Of a stretch of 64,000 nucleotides of DNA, positions 35,478 through 46,859 are shown in pieces; positions within the stretch are counted from its first letter, which is position 1; every line of letters starts with the position of its first letter. A program made the position numbers and the translations under genes. The stretch is from Paracentrotus lividus (taxonomy: Eukaryota; Echinodermata; Echinoidea; Camarodonta; Echinidae), in NCBI GenBank assembly GCA_940671915.1, contig CALNVZ010003430.1, forward strand, positions 18,692,657-18,756,656, written 5' to 3'. Under the pieces are notes generated by a model. That model had not been told where the DNA came from. It was given only the letters and a program-made list of their open reading frames with translations, and searched no databases.

Positions 35478-37893
35478 TATAGTAAAGAGTAAAATGTATG
35501 ACAAACAACTCGAGTTGAAGCAAGACTAAGATGTATCATAAATGTTACCAGTATTTCATTCCATCCAAGTGTGTTTTATATAAGAATATTATGTATATAT
35601 TTTGCCAATGTGTATACATAAAATGTTGTTTGTGTTCACTATAGTTGTTATATTTGTATGTATACTTAATCTATAATACATGTACATAAAAAAGCTATAT
35701 TATTTATGACAGAACTTTTTACAAAAAAGACCACTCAACTTAAGAAATCAGCGTGGAAAATTCTGCCAAGTGCTGGAACTAATAAGGATATATTTTTAGT
35801 GTATTGCTAATCATAAATACGGGTACCGTAGGTCTGCAGGGTCATTTTATCATTGAAAAATGTTGTTGGGATTTGTGCGTGATTACTTTGGGTTAAATCT
35901 CATTACAGTAATAGACTCTTTCATGAAATAGTGGGGGGGGGGGGGGGGGGAAACCCCTATAGTTTGCAGTGCCAATAGAGTTAGCAGGGGCTAAAGTCAT
36001 TTTTTGAAGCTCCCTGTGTTCATGTATCTCGAATATTTACATTTAACTCCCACAATGAGCATGGATACAAGGCCATTTTTGTGGTTCCTGTTTCAGATAT
36101 TTTGTGCAAACTTAGATGCATCTGCTTAGTATCTTTATCTTTACAAGATTTCACTATAACGTGGTATTTGTTTGGTCCTGAGCACCTCGTTCAAAGAGGA
36201 GTGGACTGTATTTTATTATATTTTGCTGAAATAATTGCAATCAGAGCGGACTGTGAGAATTGATTTCAGTTATATAGGTAGAATATACAGTGTATGCCCA
36301 AGATGTAGCTGCTTTAACATTTACTTGCCTTCTTCGTTATCTTTTGATTAAGCCTATTCTTTGAGTTTGCTGTACTCCCATCTCTTATTGCTCACGCACT
36401 GAAATAGTTTGAGGATTTCAAAGAATTGTTCTAAAAATGTGTTTAGTTTTCCTGGAAGTGTAAATGTATCTTCATTAGTGTATGGAAAGTGTAATTGTGA
36501 GTAATAGTGTCGTTCTGGTACTAGTAGACTACATGTACGTGTAGTTGATAACATGCAGTCTTTTTACTGTCCTTTTGTTTACCTTAGTCTTGTGTACTCC
36601 TACATCTACATTTACGACATTTTGTATCAAAGGAAAATTTATTATTTTAAGAGAAAAAAAACAAAACAATATTGACTATTCAATATATTACAAAAAGAGA
36701 AACTTAAATGCAATGGGTATTATCACTTGTAGCAAAGCTAATTTATGATTTATAGTGAATATACAGTTCTGTAATTGACGGTTAAATCAGACATGCAAGA
36801 AGTATTTTTTTATGTATGTAAGTCTACTGTTATTTGTTTGTAAGTTTGTGGTAAGTATATTTTTGAGTAAAATGTTCTTGGAATAGGTGATGTTATATTT
36901 GTTTTGTTTTTTTCATTGATGTTTAAATGTAAGGCTAATCTTATTCAAAATGTCTATACTGTACTAAGTGTTTAAAGCTAATTCAAAATTTGTAGTTGCT
37001 AGAGCATGTTGTTTCAGCGGAACTGAAGCTATGGACAATCTGTATGTAAATTTGAAATTAATACTGCTGATTCTGTGTTATGATTATAATAATGATACCT
37101 GTATGTGTACTAGTTTTGAGTAGATATGAATTTGTTGATTGAACCATAACCAATAATCTTTGAAGTTTGTCCAGTATACATGTAGGCAATATTTTGTTTT
37201 TTATATACTGGAATTGGAATTTAATTGAATTTGCCGTTTATTGCTGAGATAACATATATCAGTCATATCAGATAAGTAATAAATCATCAATGGAGTGCAT
37301 ATCAAAAGTAACGTAAAGCAATTTCAGAGAGGTCATGTTTTATGCTAATTTATTTTGGCAATTTATACGAAACAAACTCCTTTTACCTTTGCAATTATAC
37401 CTTTCTTGTGTCAGAGACGTCATGCATTATGCATAAGTGAAGGTGACGGGTACAAAATCCATTTTTTGTAAGTTTTTGTAAAAGGATTGAAGAACCAGTT
37501 TCTCTAGACTAGATTTTGTATATGCCAACTTAATTCATTGCATTATGCTTGATATTTTATGCAAGAAATGTAACATAACAAAGGTGAGGGGGTTTCTCTT
37601 TAGTAGATGTTACATGTTAATTGGTAAAATAAATGAGCTGAAATACATGTATGACCCCTCTACTACAGGATAACTTTCATTCTGACATGTATTGTATAGG
37701 GACAAAATTTGAAACTTAAATATTAAAGATATGTTGTTGTTGTTGTTGTTAGCTTGTTGCGCCATGTATAATTGTTGGTTAAAAGTGCTCAATTCTGATG
37801 CAAATTATATGATGTTCATATTTAAATGTTGATGCTTGTACATATTTGTTTATCTTGTTGAATAGATGTTATCTTGTTACATACCTTTGATAA

Positions 37894-37931
37894 AATAAAA
37901 CTGTCTTGATTTTTATTTTTGTTGAAATAAA
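37894..37931 (+). terminator. Paired AATAAA polyadenylation signals
   Basis: AATAAA at 37894-37899 and again at 37926-37931 on the plus strand, with T-rich sequence between and after. It is the best candidate for the ARL6IP1 cleavage region, but 4.5 kb from the stop codon, so assignment is tentative. Confidence 0.25.
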
Positions 37932-38447
37932 AGTTCCATGCAAACAACTTTTTATCTTTTAAAACAACAGATTTTGTTTAGATCGTTGTCACAAGTAGGC
38001 TAGTTTTTTGGTAATAAATTTTAAATGAAGTGTGGAACTTCACCTGTACATGCGGGGGAAACATGATGTAACGTAATATCCAACATACATGTATCAAGCT
38101 ATTTCTTTGGTGAAAATAAAATATTTTTTTTTGTATTCTATTGTTTATTGACTTGACTTCTGATGTGTTCCTTATACACAAAGCAACAATTTCTAGTCCC
38201 AAGAACCTTGTTATGAAGAGCTCCCACTTTACAGTGCATCCAAGAAAAAAACAAAATCAAGAATTATCAATATTTTATCATCTTAATCACAGTTTCAATA
38301 GTAAACAGCACATACATTGGTATGTAGTTGATTGAACTCATAATTTGCATAAATCATGCTGAGTGAGTAGAAGCAATTTGAAGGAGGGGTAAGAATACAT
38401 GACAGTCATTTGGCAGGCGATATACGAAATTAAATGAGAAAATACAT

Positions 38448-38770
38448 CAGGCCCATAACCAGGGGGGGGGGTTCAGGGGGTTCGAATTAACCCTGCCCCC
38501 GCTGGCGACCAGAGGTCCGCTTTACAAAGAAAGAAAAAAAAAATTGATAATTTTTTTTTTTTTTTTGCTTATCAATATCTTTGGGGCCGATCGAACGACC
38601 TTAGCCTACCCCTATAGCCAATATATGGTACTCTTCTTGAGGGACGAAGGCAGAAAATTTTTGATGTACCTTTTTGCTCGCCCGGCGTGACGTGAAAAAA
38701 TTTTGATGTACCCTTTTGTCCACTTTTGCAGATTTCGAACCCTCGCGTAAAAATCCTAGTTACGGGCCTG
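38448..38770. mobile_element. MITE with CAGGCCCRTAAC termini and TACAT duplication
   Basis: The left end CAGGCCCATAACCAGG and the reverse complement of the right end CAGGCCCGTAACTAGG are matching inverted repeats. The flanks TACAT (38443-38447) and TACAT (38771-38775) are a 5-bp target duplication. The interior has a G-run and repeated GGTACATCAAAA-type words on the minus strand, which produce a spurious 72-codon frame. Confidence 0.82.
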
Positions 38771-39183
38771 TACATTTTCAGAAGGCTCATTTTCTGCTCT
38801 TTTATGAGACACCTAATTCTGAAAAAAAATTGACTTGGAAAAAATCAAACTTCTGATTGTTTAAATTAATATACGCACATGCATGTCATTTCATGTAGGC
38901 ACCTTAACCAATTTATTTCTTTTCACTGGCTGCCTGCCATGGCAACAAAAAAAGTCTTGATTCTTTGCTAATCACCCGTGAAACAGACCCATTTGTATTT
39001 ATGAAGGGATATCGGTTAAAATAAATTCATTATAATTGCAATGAAAGTATATCTTACGTAAATATGACTTAAAGCTACAAAATTAAATTTGTGATTGAAA
39101 GTACATGTAGCTACATTTGTATCATAGAATCCTCTATCTCTGTAAAGTGTTGCCAATTTAGACATTTTATTGATATTCATAAA

Positions 39184-39282
39184 TCGTCGGCCTCATGCCA
39201 AAAGGGCCTTAACATTTTTAAAGGCCATTCACAATGTACACATATTGAAAACGGTAAGGCCCTTTTGGCATAAGGCCGACGA
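39184..39282. mobile_element. Short foldback element, 99 bp
   Basis: Arms 39184-39211 and 39255-39282 are inverted copies (TCGTCGGCCTYATGCCAAAA then GGGCCTTA) with one mismatch in 28 bp and a 43-bp loop. The target duplication is unclear. Confidence 0.75.
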
Positions 39283-39424
39283 AATTTAAACTGTTTATAG
39301 AAAAAACAGTATACACATAATACTACATGTACAACCACAAGTGAAACTGATATCGGTTACATATTGCATGTTATATCCCTATCTAAGATTGTTTGCATTG
39401 AGAGTGTACACAAGGAGAAAAAGA

Positions 39425-39970
39425 ATAGTTTAACTAAGAAAAACCTTTCTCAAGAAATAGTTCGTTTTTCTTCATGACGTCACGCATAGTACATTTTTTT
39501 TTTTTCCCTAGGGAAAAACTGGACTATACGTTTTTCCGACCCCCCCCCCCCACCCTATTCACGAGTTGCGCAACGCAACGCGAGCGGTGCTACTCTGCTG
39601 CTTTTACCTGAATTCTCCACTGCATGCCACGGGAAACTTTCGGCGAGCTGCACTGACCAGGTGCGCTTACATAACAGATGATCGATTAGGCAAGACAAGT
39701 ATTTTATTGGATCCAGAAGAAAGGTAAGCATAGACTATATAATTTTGTTCATTAAAAAAATTAAAAGGAATGGTATTATAGTGGAAGGGATATAAAACAA
39801 ATATACAATGACTCATTCTCAGAACAGGTTAAAACTATTCGCACTCAGGAACATCCCATAGTACTATTCTCTCTCGGGCCGATGGCCCTCGAGACAATAG
39901 TACTATGTGATGTTCCTTCGATGCGAATAGTTTTAACCAGATCCTCGATTGTCATTGTATATTTGTATAT
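39425..39970. mobile_element. Hairpin-ended repeat, clean copy
   Basis: The right third is a near-perfect hairpin: 39827-39881 pairs with 39884-39938 around GGCCGATGGCC. Imperfect pairing continues outward to about 39795 and 39968 (ACAAATATACAATGAC on both arms). The left part carries GACGTCACGC, a C-run and a CpG-rich patch. A second copy lies at 14930-15580. No ORF; probably a foldback/MITE family. Confidence 0.8.
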
Positions 39971-40352
39971 TATTATTTCTATTTGAATGCTATACAAAGA
40001 CAAGTTATGAGGCATGGATATTGCATGTGTTAATATTTATTTCCATTTATTATATTCATTCTTTCACAATATATTTCCCTTTGCAACATAATCCTGGGGA
40101 TATGCATACTGACACAATGTAAGAGTACAAAATGCCATAATTCTATTTATACATGTATGTAGATCACAGGGATGCCACTAAGCAGTGATAATAAAGTAGG
40201 GAAATCATATTGAATGGGTCCTTTTGTACAAAAAAAAAAAAGGTGTTTCCTATGATGAAAAGTAAAGTTGAAAAGTAGGAATTCCCACTTTAGTCTGAAA
40301 AGTGGCATCCCTGAGATCAATAAACATGGTGACAAATATGTACAGTCCACTT

Positions 40353-40596
40353 CAGCGGGGTGTAACACAAAGACTTACGATTGATAAAAAGTTACGATTG
40401 ATTTTTTTCTTGGTTGCCTCATTTGGAAACCAGGTACAGACATGGATTAGGATTTGGATCTGATTAAGAATAGGGTTATGGCTAGGGTTAGGATTAAGAT
40501 AATCAACTTTAGAGCATCCTGTCCATGATGAGGCTACAGGGAAAGAATCAATCGTAACTTTAAGTCAATCGTAAGTCTTTGTGTTACACCCCACTG
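40353..40596. mobile_element. MITE with CAGYGGGGTGTAACACAAAG termini
   Basis: Inverted termini about 50 bp long: CAGCGGGGTGTAACACAAAG followed by ACTTACGATTGA on the left, with the same sequence in reverse complement ending at 40596. The interior includes AGGGTTATGGCTAGGGTTAG. No target duplication could be assigned. No coding capacity. Confidence 0.85.
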
Positions 40597-40964
40597 GTAT
40601 AACAATAACTTATTATATCTGAGATTTCGTAATGATGAGGCAATATTCTCGGTTGCAATTTATAACATTCATACAAGTCATGTAGACCTGTGCAAATCTC
40701 ACATTTTTGTGTGACTTCAGTAAAACAAATTTCATTATAACAAGTTTATTGGCATAATCCGTCTGGAGCACCTCACCATGACAGAAGTGGACTGTATTAC
40801 TAAAAACATTCTTTATATTACAAAGAACTTTATAATCATGTCTACAAACATGGGATATTAAAAAAAAAATTATCACAGAGTCAAGTTTTATTAGTTAATG
40901 TACAATGTATAAATGAATTTGGACTAAAATCTAGACCCAAAACATGAGTGATATACAGTGCATA

Positions 40965-41995
40965 TCAAAACAAGTGGATTAGTAAATTACGCGATGCGCA
41001 ATATATGTCCCCGCCGATAATGTAAAATTCCCATTATATCACGATTAGTGCTATCACATAAGGCAAACGGAATCGAAATCGGGTAAAAAATGGCGAAGAA
41101 GTAGCATTTTGTAGCCAATGTACATTATAGGTCAAAGTCAAGGTCAAAGGTCAAAGGGGTCAAAAGTCAAAATTCTGTGAAGAAAATTTGTAGTCCTCAG
41201 CTACATTGTAGTGCTATCACATAAAGCAAACGGAATCGAAATCGGATGAAAAATGGCGAAGGAGTAGGATTTGGTAGCCAATTAACAATATTGGTCAAAA
41301 ATCCAGGTCAAAGGTCAAAGGTCAAAATTCTGTGAAGAAGTTTTGTAGCCATCACCTAGTGCTATCACATAAAGCAAGCGGAATCAAAATTGGATGAAAA
41401 ATGGTGAAGGAGTAGCATTTTGTAGCGAATGTACAATATAAGTAAAAATCAAGGTCAAAGGTCAAAGGGGTCAAAAGTCAAAATTCCGTGAAAAAGTTTT
41501 GTAGTCCTCACATAGTGCTATTACATAAAGCAAACGGAATCGAAATCGGATGAAAAATGGCGAAGGAGTAGCATTTTTTAGCCAATTAACAATATAGGTC
41601 AAAAATCAAGGTCAAAGGTCAAAGGGGTCAAAAGTCAAAATTCCGTGAAGAAGTTTTGTAGTCCTCACCTAGTGCTATCACATAAAGCAAACAGAATCGA
41701 AATCAGATGAAAAATGGCGAAGGAGTAGCATTTTGTAGCCAATTAACATTATAGGTCAAAAATCAGGGTCAAAGGTCAAAGGTCAAAATTCTGTGAAGAA
41801 GTTTTGTAGCTATCACCTAGTGCTATCATATAAAGCAAACGGAATCAAAATCGGATGAAAAATGGCGAAGGAGTAGCAAATTGAAGATTTTGATCACATA
41901 CGGACGCACGGATGGACGGACGGACGGACACACATACGTACGGAGCCCGTTTCATAGTCCCCTGCTCGAACTCGTTCGGCGGGGACAATAAAGGT
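40965..41995 (+). mobile_element. Tandem-array element with GTCCCCGCCGA inverted ends
   Basis: Six head-to-tail units of about 155-165 bp, each with CATAAAGCAAACGGAATCG, ATGAAAAATGGCGAAGGAG and AGGTCAAAGGTCAAAGG. The left end contains ATATGTCCCCGCCGA (about 41003) and the right end TTCGGCGGGGACAATA (about 41976-41991), which are inverted copies of each other. The last unit runs into a (GGAC)n stretch and ACGTACGGAGCCCG. This is a non-autonomous element whose interior is an array. A noisy copy with about eight units is at 11190-12690. Confidence 0.88.
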
Positions 41996-43843
41996 AATCT
42001 AACTTTATAAGGTTCATATTCCAAGCTCATTTATATTTGCAATTAATATATCAAAGGGAAAATCCTCACCTTTGCCATAATAACTTTCTTGCATTGAGCT
42101 GTCCTACAAAATCACATAAAATGCCTACAAAATTCATTTTTAAAATGCTTTTAGAAAATGAGACAATACAGAGACTGTTGACACCGATCATTGGATAGGA
42201 CTTTGAGTGAATATGTTTGGCAGTTCTCAGTGACAGCATTCTCTTGATCTTTCAGCCTACTGCCTTGTGTAAAAACTTGCATACATGTACTGTACACATA
42301 AAAAGTATTATTTACTGTCTGCAAGTACGAGTTAACTCTAATGTACAATGTAAGTACTTGTACTTATTTGACAGAATACAATATCTGTTGTCATAATTCC
42401 TGCATTTTCCATACCATATCATGACACTGAATATACTTATTGAAAGAAATGGAAAAAATAAACAAGAAATCTTTACAGTACACTGCTATAAACTATAAAT
42501 TATGTCATGAACTTATTTGCATTGGCCATTGCATAACTAACATGAAAGTACATGTATGTTTTAAACATTTTGAAAGAAAAAAAAAGCTTCATACAGAATA
42601 CACATATATCAAGATCTTTACAAGATATAAAAAAGAGAGTTGATCATTTTGGCTTAATTTTATCATCAACATGATTAATGCTGTTCACAATTAATGCATA
42701 CATATCAAACCTACCCAAATAAGTTTTGCCGAGTGCCTTTCAATGCACACACATTTTATTGGCCAAGAAGTACAATCATGTAGATACATTGCACAAAATC
42801 TAAGGTTATCTACATGTACATGTAACAATGGACAAAGAGTTGAGATATATATTAAATTAAGATCAGGTTTCTGATCAATAGCAAGTTAAAGCACATAAGG
42901 ATGGAAGCTTGTGACATGTTCAAATCAATTACAACAACACATTAGTGTATGAAAAAGCTCAGTTTTCATACCACCTTTAAAAAAAAAAAAAAAAATAAAA
43001 CAAACCGTAACACAATTGAACCACTAAACCAAACATTTCAATAACATATCGGGTATAAAGATAAGCTACATGTACTTCTTCACATGCACATTTGCATTTA
43101 AAAGGCAATTTTCGATTATACAAAAGTACAAAAGCAAAATATACAAACAAAATAATTCCTAACTGTATGCTTACAAGTGTACATTTGTAGATGTGTACTA
43201 ATATGTAGCAAAATTATTTGTACTGCTACTGACAAATATCTTAATTAACTTTCCAAAACTCAGAGTTTTTTTTTATATATTTTTTTATTTTTAGGTTCTT
43301 CATATTTTCAAGCTATATTGCAGACATTGTTGACATTATTCATATGTATTATATTCAAATCTAGAATCTAGGGTACAATTGTATTTCAGTCCAGACTGAG
43401 ATCAAAGCTGATTTCTATTGACTGAGCTCTAGAAATGCAGTAGATCTCAGTCAGAAATTTTAGAAGGAACATGCATTCTGTCTGGAAAATCCAATAATCG
43501 CATATTCTATTCTTTACAACAAAATATATTCCACTACTTGAAGATGAATTACATGATTATGTTCAAAATGTTGACAAAATACCATGTACATTTTACTGGT
43601 GAAGTCTAATAAATTCAATTCAATTCACAATTCATGAAATGAAATGAAACAATTACATTAATGGATAGTACACGAAATGAAAAATTCTATATACTGAATA
43701 TAGTGGATACAAAATTTTGTACTGTTTTTGTCAGTTTATTCTAGGAGCTTTGATCTTATTTTTCCCCGACTGTTAAGAAAGCAAGAGCTTGTTGCAGATA
43801 ATCCACCATAAGAGTTATGGCTTTAAGTCCTATTCAAGGGACC
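41996..43843. other. AT-rich, no feature recognised
   Basis: No exon, RNA gene or paired termini seen. A- and T-runs near 42978 and 43267. Words around 40716-40800 and 36145-36215 (GAGCACCTC, GTGGACTGTATT) show that a dispersed repeat flanks this area, but it has no clear borders. Confidence 0.4.
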
Positions 43844-44061
43844 TGGGGGGTGTTTCACAAACAGTTAAGTAGACTTAAAGTCGCACTTAACTTCTACGGG
43901 CATCTTGTTTTACAACGTGCAATTTTATTGATAGATTTCACAATGGCGCGCATCCCCTGAGCATGGTCTGACCAATAAGGTGATGTGTAATATAATGCAC
44001 AGAAATAATGACTTAAGTGAGATTTTTAAGTGTACTTAACTCTTTGTGAAACACCCCCCCT
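43844..44061. mobile_element. MITE with GGGGGTGTTTCACAAA termini
   Basis: The left end GGGGGGTGTTTCACAAAC then AGTTAAGT, and the right end in reverse complement GGGGGGTGTTTCACAAAG then AGTTAAGT, are inverted repeats of about 27 bp enclosing about 165 bp. TGG borders both sides, but because it merges with the G-run the target duplication is uncertain. No coding capacity. Confidence 0.85.
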
Positions 44062-44563
44062 GGCAATGAGAACTCTAAGGCACTCAGTCTAAAGGGAGCA
44101 TTAGCCCTGCAAAATTTCCTTTGCCCTCTGTATGAGATTAGCTTGTGGTCTCTGTAAGCTTACATTAGGAATTTTTAGTTTTGCTTTGAGGACATTTTTT
44201 TGCTTTGAGGACATTTTTTTCCTACTACCATATACCGTAACATATCTCAACATAAAATGAGAAAATGTTGGGTTTTGCGTCGGACAAAAAATTGCGGAGG
44301 GCAAAAGTCCAAGATGGCTGCCATTTCCATGAAAAATCACATCTTTAGCCATAACTTTGCCAATTTTGGGTCTTTCTAACTGGTTTAACTCCAAAACATA
44401 TGTTTTTGGGGTCAGGGAATCTATTAATGTTTATGTTCTGTTTACGTGTATGTGACAAGAGGAAGTGTTTAACCTTCTCCTGTAGAGTTAACCGTCAATA
44501 CGGTGGGGGCTAAATTGTCTCCTAACAAAACAAAAGAAAAGCCTTAAATGCAATCCGAAGGGA
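44062..44563. other. Non-coding lead-in to the transposase remnant
   Basis: A 97-codon minus-strand frame (44101-44394) has no family resemblance and is probably chance. A 20-bp direct repeat (TTTGCTTTGAGGACATTTTT, about 44179-44222) is visible. A transposon end might lie here, but no inverted terminus was identified. Confidence 0.35.
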
Positions 44564-45330
44564 ATGAAATGGCATTCAGCCATAATTTGCTTGTGCATCG
44601 CAATGTCTGCTAAGTCTACCAAAGCTTATGACCTCCTTCGAACCACTGGATTTTTAACTCTTCCTACCCAACGGACATTACGTTGCTATACGCATTTAAC
44701 CACCCATAACCCAGGATTAAACAAAGAGTTTGTTCAAAGAGTGTGTGAGGACATCAATCTTGAGAGTCTCGTGGATGCGCACAGAAATGTGTCTCTGTCT
44801 TTTGATGAGATGAAGGATTATTGGGGCCTACAGTATTCCCACTACATGGGTAATATCTCGGGATTTACAAGCCTAGGCACCATGAATCAGGAGTTAGAGG
44901 AGTTTGCTAGAAAGCAAAGCAAATGGCTTCTCACGTTCTGGTGCCTATGGTACAGGCTATATGATTATCTTTTAGGAAGCCAATTGCATACATGGTACAG
45001 GCTATATGATTATCTTTTAGGAAGCCAATTGCATACATGTATTTCTCAACACATGGAGTGACCAGCGACCAGTTAAATGCAATCACGATGGAAGCACTTG
45101 AGTTCCTAGGACTCTGTGGATTTGTGGTTAGATGTCTGGTCAGTGATGGAGTTTCAGCCAACCGTGGTGCCTACAAGTTACTAACAAGTTCAAGTCCTCA
45201 TGATCATTGCTTCACCAACCTATTCAATGGCAAGATAATTCATCTCTTCAGTGATGTTCCTCACCTGATCAAAACAACAAGGAACAACATCGAAAATTCT
45301 GGCTACCACCAAAAGACAAGAAACTTGAAG
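44564..45330 (+). pseudogene. P-element/THAP9-like DNA transposase fragment
   Basis: The frame starting at 44564 reads as the central region of P-element-type transposases: KWH-AII, YDLLRTTGFLTLP, RTLRCYTH, then LSFDEMKDYW containing the first catalytic Asp. After a frameshift near 44930 the second frame (from about 45040) gives GVTSDQLNAI, LGLCGFVV, VSDGVSANRGAY with the second catalytic Asp, and the diagnostic LFSDVPHLIKTTRN. The break is associated with a tandem duplication of about 45-48 bp (TGGTACAGGCTATATGATTA at about 44948 and 44994). Homology fades after a donor-like AAG|GTTTGT near 45330. The THAP zinc finger, the GTP-binding insertion and the final acidic residue are not seen. Catalytically dead; neighbours are also TE remnants. 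Confidence 0.85.
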
Positions 45331-45583
45331 GTTTGTTTAGTTTGCAAATTCGCTCTTTACCATTACATATTTTATGTTCTTGATAAATTGTTATACGTTA
45401 AGTTGTGACCTTTTCATCAAAATTATTTTGGATTAAGAATGATTAATCTACTAAGCAGACCCTATTGGTAAGAAAACATTGCCATCTCTATAAATACCTC
45501 TTGTTTACTTATAGGTTTATCCAAATTTTCATGTATACTTTTCCCTATGCACATCATATCACTCTCTAATACAACCAATTATT

Positions 45584-46317
45584 TTGAAGTCTGTTACAGA
45601 GGCAGTTTCTGCAGCAATGAAAGTGGCCATGGAGGACCCAAAACCAAGTGAAAATTCTGCACCATTCCCAAGCCAATCTATGAAACATCCCGAATCCAGG
45701 TCAACTGATTTTAAGTGGACCGTCTCGAGCAGTATTCTAGGAGTCAGCCATCCAAAGAAACTAAATATGGATGAATCGCTATCATCGCAGAAATAATATT
45801 CAAGGTGATAGCATCTATACACCCAATCATTGTAAAGTCCGTCACAGAGGCTGTTTCTGTGGCAATGAGTGTAGCCATGGAACAACTAAAGCTCACTCCT
45901 GCACCATTCTCAAGCCAACCCATGCTATGTCTACATCCAGAGGTCCAGGTCAACTGATTTGAGGTGGACCATCTCGAGCAGTATTCTAGGAGGGATAGCT
46001 TCAAGGTGTTTGGGATGAAAGAAGCCGGAGAAGAAGACACTACCCAATCGGTAATGAACCTGGCGAAGACGATTGGTGTGACCATGATGAGGGAAGACAT
46101 CTCAGTCAGCCATCACGTCCCGGCGAGAGCATCTACCAACAAGCCACGCCCCATTATCGTCAAGATGGTGAGAAGGGAGAAGAAGGTGGAGATGATGAAA
46201 GCTAAGAGGAAGTTGCGTGATTTGAACAACAAAATGAAGAATGTATACATTGTGGAAGATCTGACCAAGCAACATCCTGAGGTCCAGGTCAACCAACTGG
46301 CAGCCCACATATAGTAG
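45584..46317 (+). pseudogene. LINE ORF1-type protein fragment with internal duplication
   Basis: The frame from about 45958 reads VDHLEQYSRRDSFKVFG, then EDISVSHHVPAR, RPIIVKMVRREKK, AKRKLRDLNNK and NVYIVEDLTKQ. This is the coiled-coil end, RRM-like and C-terminal pattern of L1-like ORF1 proteins, which bind RNA as trimers. The upstream segment is present twice: VTEAVSAAMKVAME at about 45594 and VTEAVSVAMSVAME at about 45843, each followed by CCAGGTCAACTGATTT and a CTCGAGCAGTATTCTAGGA block. The first copy is broken by shifts. No ORF2 (endonuclease/RT) is adjacent. Confidence 0.72.
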
Positions 46318-46859
46318 AGCACCTGTCACATCCAAGTATTTGTTGCATATATAGAAGTTGTACTGTATATCTAATTTCAAAATCATTGCAAGTTTAACAC
46401 ACAGTTTGTAAGTCGGTAGTAAAGGTTGGTGGAAAGAAATTATTTTTATTTGGATAGTTAAAAAGACAGCAGCAAGGATCGACTGCTGGTGCATTATGAT
46501 CGATCCAAGGAGTTGGAGCAGTGATCTGCCATGTATTTACAAAATTTTAACAAACTCTTCCACTACTGAGCCAGAAGACATAGACCAGGCTGCCATTGCA
46601 ACAGAGGAGGACACAGACATGACAGGAGAAGTAGACATGGCAGGGGAGAACATGGAATGATTTTGAAATTAAGCATATGTGGTGTGATAAAGACAGTGAA
46701 GGAAGATATGACATTACAATATGAGGAGATGGCCGATGTATCACGAAATCAAAATGATTAGACCCATATGTGATGCAAGGGGCATATAAGGAAACTCTTT
46801 GAAAGAGAACAGAGGTCAATATTAGTTACACAATTATTTTAGACAAGATATACTGTGCA
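46318..46859. other. Probable degraded TE sequence, not identified
   Basis: Short plus-strand frames with an acidic, protein-like composition (for example around 46655-46760) suggest decayed coding sequence belonging to one of the flanking elements. No motif lets me assign it. Minus-strand frames of 90-130 codons are antisense shadows. Confidence 0.35.

Larger units (their letters stand above)
33379..38447 (+). other. 3' flank and possible long 3' UTR of ARL6IP1
   Basis: No second gene is recognised in 5 kb. A classical polyadenylation motif is not close to the stop. The first convincing pair, AATAAA at 37894-37899 and 37926-37931, is 4.5 kb away, with weaker candidates near 37276 and 37627, so the transcript may have a long AT-rich 3' UTR. 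A mariner-type MITE (34999-35477) and a G18 run (35933-35950) lie within. ATGCCTCCGCCACCGAAGG at about 34566 looks like the end of a common invertebrate MITE without a visible partner. Confidence 0.4.

Noticed and set aside
38572..38790. 72-codon minus-strand ORF
   Set aside because: Lies almost wholly inside the MITE at 38448-38770; it is the kind of frame mispredicted from this repeat family.
40479..40503. TAGGGTTATGGCTAGGGTTAG, telomere-like
   Set aside because: Two degenerate units in a MITE interior; chance or element-specific.
44101..44394. 97-codon minus-strand ORF
   Set aside because: No motif; overlaps a short direct repeat; lies in non-coding lead-in of the transposase remnant.
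46102..46494. 130-codon and other minus-strand ORFs at 45559-46819
   Set aside because: Antisense shadows of the LINE ORF1 fragment and following TE sequence.
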